A DNA stretch of 64,000 bases from assembly GCF_000412335.2 (NCBI RefSeq), contig NZ_KE161030.1:4022626-4086625 (forward strand), written 5' to 3'. The notes under the pieces were generated by a model. That model was given only the letters and a program-made list of their open reading frames with translations, was not told where the DNA came from and searched no databases. Numbering within the stretch: the first letter of the stretch is position 1; each line of letters begins with the position of its first letter. This DNA comes from Cedecea davisae DSM 4568. Its GTDB lineage: Bacteria > Pseudomonadota > Gammaproteobacteria > Enterobacterales > Enterobacteriaceae. Position numbers and translations under genes: made by a program. Positions 20,407 to 29,064 of the stretch are shown one piece after another.

Positions 20407-21330
20407 ATGAGCGCGCCAATTTCACTCAAGCATCTTGAGGTTTTCGTCAAAATTATCGACTGCGGGGGGCTGACTGAAGCGGCGGCTCAGCTCAGCGTCT
20501 CGCCTTCTGCGGTGAGCAAGAGCCTGGCGGCGCTGGAGGATTTGCTGGGCACTACGTTGATAAAAAGAACCACCCGCAGCATTACGCTTACCGATGCTGG
20601 GCAATATTTGTTTAACCGCGCTAATAAGTTAATTAAGGAATTTGACGATACGCTGAATACCACATCCAGTTATTACAACAATCCACAGGGGGAATTACGC
20701 ATAACCTGCTCTATTGCCTTCGGCTATGCCAGACTGGTCAACCTTGTTGATAAATATCGGGCGCATTTCCCGGATGTGAATCTTTATATCGACCTTAACG
20801 ATAACTTTATTAATCTTAATGAATCCGACTTTGATATCGCCCTGAGAATATCCACCTCTCCGCCGCAAAATTACGCCATGCGCAAGCTGGCCCCTGTGCG
20901 CTGGGCCTACTGCGCCACCGCGGACTATCTCAGTAAGAAAGGGATGCCGGGAAAACGCACCGACCTGGTGACCCACGACTGCCTGGTTTACCCCGGGCTG
21001 ACGCCGTTAATTAAAACCACCGACGAACACGATCGGCAGCATCAGTTAAAAATGCGCACGCCCATCCAGGCGAACAGCAGCCTGGTATTGCTCAAATCGG
21101 TGCTGGAAAACCAGGGCGTGGCCTACCTGCCCACTTACCTGATTGGCGACCATATTCAAAAAGATGAGCTCACCCCCCTGCTGCTGGACGGCATCATCAC
21201 CTATGAAACCCACGCGCTGTACGCCCTCTACTTCCCGAGCAAATACAGCAACCCGAAGGTCAGGTCGTTTATTGATTTCCTGGTTGAGCAACTAGCGCCG
21301 CAGCCAGCCTGGGATAGCTGGATACCTTAA
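20407..21330 (+). CDS. LysR-family transcriptional regulator
   Basis: A 307-residue LysR protein with an N-terminal winged HTH (LTEAAAQLSVSPSAVSKSLAALEDLLGTTLIKRTTR) and a C-terminal effector domain. AAGGAAATA precedes the ATG. It is divergent from the DAACS and beta-lyase genes across 226 bp, so those genes are its likely targets, in the usual LysR arrangement. The inducer is unknown. Confidence 0.9.
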   Translation: MSAPISLKHLEVFVKIIDCGGLTEAAAQLSVSPSAVSKSLAALEDLLGTTLIKRTTRSITLTDAGQYLFNRANKLIKEFDDTLNTTSSYYNNPQGELRITCSIAFGYARLVNLVDKYRAHFPDVNLYIDLNDNFINLNESDFDIALRISTSPPQNYAMRKLAPVRWAYCATADYLSKKGMPGKRTDLVTHDCLVYPGLTPLIKTTDEHDRQHQLKMRTPIQANSSLVLLKSVLENQGVAYLPTYLIGDHIQKDELTPLLLDGIITYETHALYALYFPSKYSNPKVRSFIDFLVEQLAPQPAWDSWIP

Positions 21331-21370
21331 CGAGGGAGAAGTGGTTTGCAGTCAAACATAGCAAGGCTGC

Positions 21371-22099
21371 TTAGCCGGCACGATAAGTCGTGTAAATCTT
21401 TTGTACTTCAGGATTATCCAGGCTTTCATATGAGACATTTTCTTTGTCCAACCCATCCAGCCCTCTGATACCGCCGATAATCTGCGGCCAGCTATCACGG
21501 CTGGCAATACTGACGACAAAGGGTTGCAGATATCTATCCAGATGCCGTTTAGAAGGCTCCCCGATCTCATTGCTGAGCGCCCGCAGATAATCATCTTTAT
21601 TGGTCTGCGACCAATTGATGGTAAATCCGGCCCGAAAAGCCAGTTCCATAAATACCAGCAGAATAGTGCGACCATTTCCGTCAAGAAAAGGGTGAGCAAA
21701 AGCCAGTAGCCCCATGACTTCACCCGGTTTGTTACGAAAGCTTGCCTGGTTACTTGCCAGAGAAAGCGCATATTCAGCCGCCCGGCGAATAGAATCGGGG
21801 CGTTCAAAAACAGTATGACGGGGGTTATCCTGAGAGCCTTTAAAGACGGCCAGATGCGGGACCAGATCATTGCGATCTTTTCCCGCCCAGGGATAGAAAT
21901 CTGAGAAAAGAATTTCGTGGACTTTAAGAATCGATGAGTAGCTTACGACTTCCGTCTCAGCCAAATAAGCGAGTGCATCTTCAATACTTAACTCGAAAAC
22001 AAGATGTTCCGCTCTTTTGACCTCATCAGGTTCTTTAAGCTGAAGAGCGTTTTGGAGGTATCCTGCTTTCGTAAAGTCACCAAAGGGATCAAAAGTCAT
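21371..22099 (-). CDS. Fic-domain AMP-transferase toxin
   Basis: A 242-residue protein with the complete Fic motif HPFLDGNGRT (near residue 137), flap region and N-terminal helices as in cell-filamentation (Fic) proteins. With the intact His it should transfer AMP, or another nucleotide group, to a target hydroxyl. It overlaps the upstream small gene by four bases (ATGA), a toxin-antitoxin layout. No inhibitory helix is obvious in the Fic protein itself. Confidence 0.85.
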   Translation of the reverse strand: MTFDPFGDFTKAGYLQNALQLKEPDEVKRAEHLVFELSIEDALAYLAETEVVSYSSILKVHEILFSDFYPWAGKDRNDLVPHLAVFKGSQDNPRHTVFERPDSIRRAAEYALSLASNQASFRNKPGEVMGLLAFAHPFLDGNGRTILLVFMELAFRAGFTINWSQTNKDDYLRALSNEIGEPSKRHLDRYLQPFVVSIASRDSWPQIIGGIRGLDGLDKENVSYESLDNPEVQKIYTTYRAG

Positions 22100-22359
22100 G
22101 CATTAATTATCTTACGAAAATGCCTTTGCTCACTAAAATAACGCCCCTGGATCTCAATAATCTCGGCTTTAGTTAGCACACCCCTTCTTCTGAGATTAAC
22201 GAGTAATTGTTCCACATCATCCAGCTCCACAATATCGTCAGCAAGGCCGGTAATAGCAACGGCCATACGGCTTATGTCATCACGACCTGGTGTAACATCA
22301 TGATCTTCAGCTATTTTTTTAACATAGTTTGCAACACTTTCGAGCATCATCTCGGCCAT
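22096..22359 (-). CDS. Small partner of Fic, putative antitoxin
   Basis: An 87-residue, mostly helical and acidic protein translated just before and overlapping the Fic gene; GAGGGG precedes the ATG. Class I Fic proteins are inhibited by a separate small antitoxin carrying [S/T]xxxE[G/N]. I could not find a clean copy of that motif, so the antitoxin role rests on position and size. Confidence 0.65.
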   Translation of the reverse strand: MAEMMLESVANYVKKIAEDHDVTPGRDDISRMAVAITGLADDIVELDDVEQLLVNLRRRGVLTKAEIIEIQGRYFSEQRHFRKIINA

Positions 22360-22467
22360 AGAACACCCCTCAGTTGTTGGTTAAATTTTAGCACATCGGG
22401 ATAATGATGTCTCCAGGCGGCACTGGCTCGCCCCGACCAAGCTCAAACACTCTTCAGGTAGTAAAAC

Positions 22468-23652
22468 TCAACGGTGCCTTGCCAACATAGCCGCCTCGAT
22501 TCTGGCTCGCGCATCGTCAAAACGGGGGCTGCGGGCTCTGAGCACTTCTTTCTCCCATAACGGGTTCAGCGGCACATGGTAGCCTGCGTTTTTGGCCTGC
22601 ATCACCAGTTCCGCAAGTTCATCTTTGTTCTCTATTACGCACAGCGCGTTGAAGCGCCCTATCCTGCCGGGCAGAGCGAAGGTTGCCGGGTAATTACTTT
22701 CCGGGTCGGTAACCGGGTTGGCGCTGTCCGTCGCGTGGTGGACCACCGGCTCGCCTTTGCCCACCAGCGCCTGATTAATTACACCGACCATATGCCGCAC
22801 TCGTTGCGACGAGTTGCCCATCTCTTCGTCGCTCCTGCGGTAGAAGCTGGCGGCGTCTTCGTAGTCGCGCCTTAGCTCCGGGTGAAGCGGGAGCTTGCTG
22901 TAGCTTTCCAGCCGCTGGCGGAAGACCTGATGCGAGACGTCCGGCACCTGCAAATTGTCCTCCCGCCCCAGGTCGCGGACGTGAGGGGCGATAAGCATTA
23001 AATCGTAATCTGCGGTGAAGGCTCGCGCCTGCGCATGCGGGGCAAGCACCTCAAGCGGCGCGCCTTTGTGCAGGATGCGATAACGCGCTTCTCCGCGGCC
23101 CGGTAGCCGCTGCGCTTCAAACTCATAATGCTCGCCGCTTGGCCCGCTGGAGCGGACTCTGCAAACGCCTTTTGCATCTTCGGCAGAGAATTGCCCGAGC
23201 ATGCCGCTCTGAAACAGGCTTTGCAGGCGGCTTTGGGAGACGTCCAGCGGCACTGCCGCCGCATAGCCTTCGCGTATGCAGGACTGCGTTTGCTGGTTGA
23301 ATTTGGCTATACGCTCGCCTGCGTCGCGCTCCAGTTTGCTGAAACGCTGGTCAACGCAGATAAACCCCGCCTGCGGCCCCCAGGAAGCGCTTTTCCCCTT
23401 GATATGGAACCCCTTGGTCGGGTGCCCCGCCGCAATCAGGTCCGTCGCCAGTTTATCTACCGGGCGAATACCGATGATGCAGTTGTATTCAGAGGCAACG
23501 CGCTGCAAAGGCAGAAGATGGGCGGGCACCATGCCCGTTTTAGCCGTGATCTGCGCGACCTGCTGCTCAAGCGCGTTGCGGCCAGGCCTGCTGGCAGCCT
23601 GCGTGGCACTGGCAGGAGGGCTGAAAGGAACAAGAGGAACGCCAACTTTCAT
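22468..23652 (-). CDS. ExoY/edema-factor-type nucleotidyl cyclase
   Basis: A 394-residue protein that aligns by eye with Pseudomonas ExoY over almost its whole length. Visible catalytic features: GIRPVDKLATDLI, TKGFHIKGKSASWGPQAGFI with the two ATP-binding lysines (Lys80 and Lys87; ExoY Lys81 and Lys88), metal-binding FTADYDLMLIAP (Asp215 and Asp217; ExoY Asp212 and Asp214), and the VHHATDSANP / SNYPATFALP region. Such enzymes make cAMP, cGMP and other cyclic nucleotides once activated by a host factor (actin for ExoY). There is no signal peptide. No secretion genes lie nearby, so the export route and target are unknown. Confidence 0.85.
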   Translation of the reverse strand: MKVGVPLVPFSPPASATQAASRPGRNALEQQVAQITAKTGMVPAHLLPLQRVASEYNCIIGIRPVDKLATDLIAAGHPTKGFHIKGKSASWGPQAGFICVDQRFSKLERDAGERIAKFNQQTQSCIREGYAAAVPLDVSQSRLQSLFQSGMLGQFSAEDAKGVCRVRSSGPSGEHYEFEAQRLPGRGEARYRILHKGAPLEVLAPHAQARAFTADYDLMLIAPHVRDLGREDNLQVPDVSHQVFRQRLESYSKLPLHPELRRDYEDAASFYRRSDEEMGNSSQRVRHMVGVINQALVGKGEPVVHHATDSANPVTDPESNYPATFALPGRIGRFNALCVIENKDELAELVMQAKNAGYHVPLNPLWEKEVLRARSPRFDDARARIEAAMLARHR

Positions 23653-23758
23653 TACGGGCCAGCTCCGGTGGGCATCAGGTATTTATCCAGCCCTGGCCTC
23701 GCCGGGGCAGCATCACGCAAAGGCACCAAGGCGGCGTGTGCTGCCCCTTGCATCACCG

Positions 23759-24091
23759 TTAAGTGTTGTCTTTCACCGTTTCAGTTCCACCGTTGGTTTT
23801 CACCGAGGCGATACCCTTCTCGCGCGAGGATTCGCTGGCGTACATCTGGCTGGTGCCTATCACCTGATGGTTCCCGGCTTTGAGGTTGAAATAGAACTTA
23901 CCGTTGGCGGCAACCTTCCTGTCGTAGCGCTCATCTAAGGGGCTATTGGTGCGCACGGAGGCAATGCCGTTATCCGCCGAGCTGCGCGTTGTATACAGCT
24001 CGCTGGTGAGAATGACTTCGCCGTTTCCGGCCTTGAGAACGAACTTATATTGCCCGTCGCTGCTTTTGCTTAAGTCGAACCAACCTGACAT
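23759..24091 (-). CDS. yegP: YegP-family DUF1508 protein
   Basis: A 110-residue protein with two DUF1508 repeats (GQYKFVLKAGNGEVILTSE and GKFYFNLKAGNHQVIGTSQM), ending TVKDNT as E. coli YegP does. Function is not established. AAGGAG at the right distance selects the ATG at 24091. It lies 106 bp upstream of the ExoY-like gene on the same strand; co-transcription is possible but not shown. Confidence 0.9.
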   Translation of the reverse strand: MSGWFDLSKSSDGQYKFVLKAGNGEVILTSELYTTRSSADNGIASVRTNSPLDERYDRKVAANGKFYFNLKAGNHQVIGTSQMYASESSREKGIASVKTNGGTETVKDNT

Positions 24092-24309
24092 GTTAACTCC
24101 TTGATTAAAATCATAAACAGTTAATGGATTGGGTGAACTACAAAATGAGTATGTACGAAAAACCGGCAACCTGCTTATTCCCGCTTTTACCCGGCCGGGA
24201 CAAATGTCCTGACCGTTACGCCGATTTAAGATCCCGCTGGCAGTTTTCAGGCTAATCTGTTGGCAACGCAGGACGGGCGTCCTGTCCTTATTTGACGGGA
24301 AATTTTATA

Positions 24310-25020
24310 TTGAGCAGCATGAAAAGCGAGAGCAGACAGAGCGACTGGCTAAGCGTCATCGAAAGAGTGACCGGTGACCCGGTGCTGTACGAACTGTTGA
24401 AATATTGCCCGCTGGACATTTTACGCAGCTGGCAGTTGAAGCAGTTTCCCCGCGGGGCGCTGGTTTTCCGCCAGGGTGAAATATGCGACGAATTTCACCT
24501 GATAATAAAAGGCGAGATTGACGTATTTACCACCGCCGACGATGGCCGTAAATACTCCCAGGCACGCTATAAAAAAGGCGACATGCTGGGTGAACTGGAG
24601 ATATTTGAACAGCGCCAGTACATCTGCTCGGTGGAAGCGGTTAGCGATGCAGCGTTATTAGTTTTAGCCCGGGAAGATTTTTGCCGCTGGCTGGCATTAG
24701 ATAACTACTTTAATCAAAAAATATTACAGGCCGTTAGCCACCAGTATTACCAGCTATCGAAAAAGGCCGGAGAAGACATTCTTTATTCGTTACATCAGCG
24801 TATTTGCCTGGTTTTATGGCAAAAGCTCCTGCAAACCGGGAGCAATACGCCCCAAAGCATTGTGATTAACAAGCAGCAATTAAGCGAGCAATTCGCCGTT
24901 GCGCCGCGCAGCATTAACCGGATTTTATCCGAACTGCGGGAAGAAAATATTATCGCGATTAACGGCGAGCAGATTCAGGTTATTGACCCGCAGCGCCTGC
25001 ACCAGCACGCCGAACATTAA
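24310..25020 (+). CDS. Crp/Fnr-fold regulator (YeiL-like)
   Basis: About 236 residues: cyclic-nucleotide-binding beta barrel (FPRGALVFRQGEICDEFHLI; GDMLGELEIFEQRQ) and a C-terminal winged HTH (LSEQFAVAPRSINRILSELR). The position of the cAMP-phosphate-binding Arg-Ser pair of CRP is Ile-Cys here, so classical cAMP binding is unlikely. The start is uncertain: TTG at 24310 has GGGAA upstream, TTG at 24292 and ATG at 24319 are alternatives. It is 60 bp upstream of a nucleoside phosphorylase gene on the same strand, which it may regulate. Confidence 0.75.
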   Translation: MSSMKSESRQSDWLSVIERVTGDPVLYELLKYCPLDILRSWQLKQFPRGALVFRQGEICDEFHLIIKGEIDVFTTADDGRKYSQARYKKGDMLGELEIFEQRQYICSVEAVSDAALLVLAREDFCRWLALDNYFNQKILQAVSHQYYQLSKKAGEDILYSLHQRICLVLWQKLLQTGSNTPQSIVINKQQLSEQFAVAPRSINRILSELREENIIAINGEQIQVIDPQRLHQHAEH

Positions 25021-25080
25021 CTAAAACGATAAACCCGGAGCCCTTTTAAATGGCTCGCTCTACGACCAGGTAAAAACACC

Positions 25081-25827
25081 ATGACCCAACTCCAGCCCCA
25101 TATCCGGCTCCGCCGGGAGATGACGCACGCCCGTTATGCGCTGCTGCCGGGCGACCCGAAACGCGTGGAACACGTCGCCAGACATCTGGACAACGTGGAA
25201 GACTTTGGCAGTAACCGGGAATACCGCTCCCTGCGCGGCTGGTTCCGGGGCGTGGAAGTCCTGGTGATGTCCACCGGCATGGGCGGGCCTTCAACCGCCA
25301 TCGCCGTGGAAGAGTTGCGCCAGATTGGCGTCACCAACCTTATCCGCATCGGCAGCTGCGGTGCTATGCAAAACCATATTCGCCTCGGCGACCTGGTGAT
25401 TGCCACCGCCGCCGTTCGCGACGAAGGCACCAGCAAGATGTACATCGACCCCGGCTACCCGGCCTGCGCGGACATCGGCCTGGTACACCACATAGCGCAG
25501 CAGGCTAAGCACCTGGGCTACCCGAGCCACTGCGGCTACGTGCGCAGCCACGACAGCTTCTACACCGAGCGGGAAGACGAGATTAACCAGTACTGGTCCG
25601 CCAAAGGCATTCTGGCGGCGGACATGGAAACCGCTCCGCTGATGGTGGTCGGCTCGCTGCGCGGAATGCGTATTGCCTCGGTGCTTAACGTGGTGGTTGA
25701 ACACAGCGGCAGCCTGGAAGAAGGCATTAATAACTACCAGCAGCAGGAACATACCTGCCAGCAGGGTGAATCCCGCGAGATCTTACTCGCCCTCGAAGCG
25801 CTCTACCTTGACAGCCAGGAGCAGTAA
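25081..25827 (+). CDS. Nucleoside phosphorylase (uridine phosphorylase family)
   Basis: A 248-residue PNP/UDP-family enzyme with phosphate loop LLPGDPKRVEHVA, IRIGSCGAMQ and the nucleoside-binding AADMETAPLMVVG segment. It splits a ribonucleoside to free base and ribose 1-phosphate. The pnuC gene begins 2 bp after its stop, so transporter and enzyme probably work together, possibly on nicotinamide riboside; substrate cannot be read from sequence. Confidence 0.85.
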   Translation: MTQLQPHIRLRREMTHARYALLPGDPKRVEHVARHLDNVEDFGSNREYRSLRGWFRGVEVLVMSTGMGGPSTAIAVEELRQIGVTNLIRIGSCGAMQNHIRLGDLVIATAAVRDEGTSKMYIDPGYPACADIGLVHHIAQQAKHLGYPSHCGYVRSHDSFYTEREDEINQYWSAKGILAADMETAPLMVVGSLRGMRIASVLNVVVEHSGSLEEGINNYQQQEHTCQQGESREILLALEALYLDSQEQ

Positions 25828-25829
25828 TC

Positions 25830-26546
25830 ATGGATTTCTTCAGCATTAAGAATGTGATGGTCACCATCCCGCTCGGCGAAGGCGGCTACGCGCTGTCCTG
25901 GATTGAGGCCATCGGCACCGTTTTCGGCCTGCTTTGCATCTGGTTTGCCAGCAAAGAGAAAATAATTAACTACCTGTTTGGTCTGATTAACGTCACGCTT
26001 TTTGCCGCGATCTTCTTCCAGATCCAGCTTTACGCCAGCCTGCTATTACAGGTGTTCTTCTTCGCCGCCAACCTCTATGGCTGGTACGCCTGGAGCCGCC
26101 AGAACGAAGCCAACGAAGCCGCCCTGAAAATCCGCTGGCTGCCGCGCAGCAAAGCCATGACCCTGGCACTGGTTTGCGCCGTTGCCATCGCCCTGATGAC
26201 CTTCTTTATCGACCCGGTATTCGCGGTGCTGACCCGCATTGCGGTGGGCGTGATGCAAAGCCTCGGCGTGGCGGTAGAAATGCCACAGCTACAGCCGGAC
26301 GCCTTCCCGCTCTGGGACTCTGCAATGTTGATCCTCTCCATTGCGGCCATGGTGCTGATGACGCGTAAATACGTCGAAAACTGGCTGCTGTGGATAGTCA
26401 TTGACGTTATCAGCGTGGTTATCTACGCCATTCAGGGCGTGTACGCCATGTCGCTGGAGTACATCCTGCTGACGGCGATTGCGGTGATGGGTTCCGTGGC
26501 GTGGATTAAGAGCGCTAAGCTGATTGGCTCCCGGCCTCTGGAATAA
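25830..26546 (+). CDS. pnuC: PnuC-family nicotinamide riboside transporter
   Basis: A 238-residue inner-membrane protein with about seven segments and the PnuC features NLYGWYAWSR and WLLWIVIDVISVVIYAIQG. PnuC carries nicotinamide riboside by facilitated diffusion, trapped by phosphorylation or cleavage. AGGAG from the end of the previous gene serves as ribosome-binding site, so translation is coupled to the phosphorylase. Confidence 0.9.
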   Translation: MDFFSIKNVMVTIPLGEGGYALSWIEAIGTVFGLLCIWFASKEKIINYLFGLINVTLFAAIFFQIQLYASLLLQVFFFAANLYGWYAWSRQNEANEAALKIRWLPRSKAMTLALVCAVAIALMTFFIDPVFAVLTRIAVGVMQSLGVAVEMPQLQPDAFPLWDSAMLILSIAAMVLMTRKYVENWLLWIVIDVISVVIYAIQGVYAMSLEYILLTAIAVMGSVAWIKSAKLIGSRPLE

Positions 26547-26561
26547 TTATTACTGTTTATC

Positions 26562-26588
26562 GGGGCCGCTTAGCGGCCCTGACTTTTC
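26562..26588 (+). terminator. Terminator after pnuC
   Basis: GGGCCGC-TTA-GCGGCCC hairpin followed by TGACTTTTC, 18 bp after the pnuC stop. Confidence 0.7.
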
Positions 26589-26704
26589 AAGCCACCAACT
26601 CTGCTCATCCTCACATTACCGGCCTTACAACCGGCACTTCTGATTGACACAACACTCCACCGATAGTTTACTTATTTTTATTTAGTGACACCGATGGTTA
26701 ATCT

Positions 26705-27472
26705 ATGTCGTAAAAATTAAACTGGCTTTTGCAAAATTTTCTACCCGGAGATCTCGTCCTGCAATCGTGGATGACCCTGCATGGCATCAGCCCGTCGCTG
26801 GCACATAAATACGCGCAAAATGGCTGGTTAAACAAATTGCGTGCCGGTGTCTATGCGCGTGCGGGGCGGCAGCCGGAATGGAGCGATGCCGTTTTTTGCC
26901 TGCAATATCAGCTGTCCATCCCTGTTCGCCTTGCGGGCTTGAGCAGCCTTTCTTACCAGGGCCGTTCGCATTACCTGCAACTTTCGCAGAAGCAGGTTTG
27001 GCTGACCGTAGAAGGCAACGTAGCCCTGCCGAAATGGTTCAGGGAATTTCCGGGTGTGGAATGGCTGATTATTTCCGGCCTGAAGCTACCCAATCCTGGC
27101 GAAAAATACCGGACCAAATGCGAAGTAAGCGGCAAAACGCTCACGGCCAGCACGCCAGAGCTGGCGGCCTATGAAATACTCAGAGCAGTGCCGGGGAATA
27201 TATCTTTTGAGCATGCCGCAGAATTGTTTCAGGGGCTGATCAATCTCAACCCGCGCAAAGTGCAGCACCTGCTATCTGTAAGCCAGTCGGTTCAGACAAA
27301 GCGACTGTATCTGTTTTTTGCCGATTACTATCAGCATGCCTGGGGTAAAAAGCTTGAGAGAGAGCATATCGATTTAGGCGCAGGAAAAAGACAGGTAATC
27401 CCCGAAGGGGAGCTGGATAAGCGTTACCAAATAACGATCCCCGAGGCGTTTTTTCGTAACGCTAATGGCTGA
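26705..27472 (+). pseudogene. AbiEi-type antitoxin gene with a stop at codon 3, no toxin partner
   Basis: The frame from 26729 encodes about 247 residues with the AbiEi type IV antitoxin layout: N-terminal winged-helix region (SWMTLHGISPSLAHKYAQNGWLNKLR) and AGLSSLSYQGRSHYL, STPELAAYE, GAGKRQVIP. Upstream in the same frame is ATG-TCG-TAA followed by codons for KINWLLQ, which look like the normal family N-terminus. A nonsense TAA at 26711 therefore seems to cut the original start. Rescue from TTG at 26729 is possible but has no clear ribosome-binding site. No AbiEii nucleotidyltransferase follows. TTGACA at 26644 may be the old -35 box. Confidence 0.6.
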
Positions 27473-27939
27473 GGTTTAAAAGAACGGTTCGCCCACCTTG
27501 CAGCCCTTTTCACGTCAGATATATCTGATATAGAAAGCCTGATGAAAATAATAAGCTTTTTATTAATCTCGTTACTTTAAGCGACGGGCCACGCCTCTCT
27601 CAGCTTAATCATCTATGCTTGATTCACGGCTTAGCAGCTTCATTATTTTTAACGATCGTTAGACGACTATTTTCACTTCCCTGAACCTCTGTTTATCCTT
27701 TTTAAATTTTCATTCAGACACAATCCTCTAATCAACCATGACAGCAGGATAACCTTATGAAAATATTATTATTTAAAATCTTCAGGCTGATATTTACGCC
27801 ACAATTTTACCTATCAGAGCAATCAAACAAGCGGGAGAACAGTTTGTTATAACCGGCTGGCTGCGACGTATACGACCGCAGCAGAAAATGTTGCGACATC
27901 TGTCTCTGTGCACCATCAGATAAAAATACAGGGTTAACT
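27473..27939. other. Intergenic region before sodC
   Basis: This 467-bp AT-rich stretch holds no clear gene apart from a 31-codon frame described separately. It should contain the sodC promoter. Confidence 0.45.
27757..27852 (+). CDS. Possible 31-residue small protein
   Basis: ATG at 27757 with AGGATAA eight bases upstream opens a 31-codon frame (MKILLFKIFRLIFTPQFYLS then a charged tail). The hydrophobic, basic N-terminus could be a small membrane peptide. It could also be a chance frame; length gives little support. Confidence 0.25.
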   Translation: MKILLFKIFRLIFTPQFYLSEQSNKRENSLL

Positions 27940-28467
27940 ATGTACATGTTAAAAACGCTAAAACAGACGCTTTGTATTGCCGCCCTGGCCTGTACCGGCC
28001 TGGCGCAGGCAGCCACCGTAACCATGAACACCGTGGACGCCAGCGGTACATCCACTCCGGCGGGCACCGTTGAATACCACGCCACCCCGTATGGCGTGCT
28101 GTTCACCCCGAACCTGAAAGGCCTGCCGCCGGGTATTCACGGGTTCCACGTTCACACAAACCCGAACTGCGGCCCGGCAATGCAGGACGGCAAAATGGTG
28201 GCGGGCCAGGCGGCTGGCGGCCACTTCGACCCGGCGCACACCGGGAAGCATGAAGGCCCGTGGGGCAATGGCCACCTCGGCGACCTGCCAGCTCTGTATG
28301 TGGACAGCGACGGGACGGCAACCTACCCGGTACTGGCCCCGCGCCTGCGCCTGGCCGACCTTAAAGGCCACTCGCTGATGGTCCACGCCGGGGGCGACAA
28401 CCACTCAGACCACCCGGCAATGCTGGGCGGCGGCGGCGCACGTATTGTTTGCGGAGTCACACAATGA
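27940..28467 (+). CDS. sodC: SodC, periplasmic Cu/Zn superoxide dismutase
   Basis: A 175-residue SodC with signal peptide (to AQA-ATVTM), copper ligands in [10 protein letters not shown] and [11 protein letters not shown], zinc ligands in [25 protein letters not shown], and the Cys pair (NPNC and RIVCGV). It converts periplasmic superoxide to hydrogen peroxide and oxygen. AGGG precedes the ATG. The stop overlaps the next gene by ATGA, an unusual coupling for sodC. Confidence 0.93.
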   Translation: MYMLKTLKQTLCIAALACTGLAQAATVTMNTVDASGTSTPAGTVEYHATPYGVLFTPNLKGLPPGIHGFHVHTNPNCGPAMQDGKMVAGQAAGGHFDPAHTGKHEGPWGNGHLGDLPALYVDSDGTATYPVLAPRLRLADLKGHSLMVHAGGDNHSDHPAMLGGGGARIVCGVTQ

Positions 28468-28988
28468 GAAGCGGCCTCTTAAGCGCGGCCTGCCTCACGC
28501 TGATGGTCAGCGGCTTACCGGCCCTGGCAAACGCGGCAGCCCCCTCCATAGACGCGCCAAAAGGCGAGCACCTGCAAACCGAGCTTTATGCCCGTGGGGT
28601 GCAGATTTACCGCTGCGCGGCGGCGGACGCAGATGCGAAAACCGGCAGCTGGGTGTTCCAGGCCCCGGAAGCGGACCTGTTCAGCGACAAAGGCCTGAAG
28701 CACCTGGTCGCGAAACACTTTGACGGCCCGCACTGGCAGGCAACGGACGGCAGCGTGGTAGCCGGAACGGTAAGCGCCACTCGCCCGGCGAAAGATAAAG
28801 GCTCGATCCCGTGGCTGCTGCTGACCGGCAGCGCTGAACCGCAGCCGGGCCTGTTCGCCAGCGTGAGCAGCATCCAGCGCGTGGACACCCACGGCGGCGT
28901 GACCGGGCCAACGGCCTGCGACCCGGCCACCTTTGGCGCAACGCTGAAAGTGCCCTACACCGCAACCTACCGTTTTTACAGCAAATAA
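28464..28988 (+). CDS. DUF3455 exported protein
   Basis: A 174-residue protein with a signal peptide ([20 protein letters not shown], cut near ANA-AAPS) and the DUF3455 pattern ([44 protein letters not shown]). Function is unknown; members are periplasmic. GGAG and the ATGA overlap with sodC choose the start at 28464 and indicate co-translation with the superoxide dismutase. Confidence 0.8.
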   Translation: MRSGLLSAACLTLMVSGLPALANAAAPSIDAPKGEHLQTELYARGVQIYRCAAADADAKTGSWVFQAPEADLFSDKGLKHLVAKHFDGPHWQATDGSVVAGTVSATRPAKDKGSIPWLLLTGSAEPQPGLFASVSSIQRVDTHGGVTGPTACDPATFGATLKVPYTATYRFYSK

Positions 28989-28996
28989 CCGCCAAC

Positions 28997-29028
28997 AAAG
29001 TCCTGGCTGCGGAGCCGGGACTTTTGTT
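28997..29028 (+). terminator. Terminator after sodC-DUF3455
   Basis: AAAGTCCTGGCT pairs with AGCCGGGACTTT around a GCGG loop and is followed by TGTTT. Confidence 0.8.
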
Positions 29029-29064
29029 TAATGGGCGTGACTACGTGAACCAGGGCAGGCGTTT

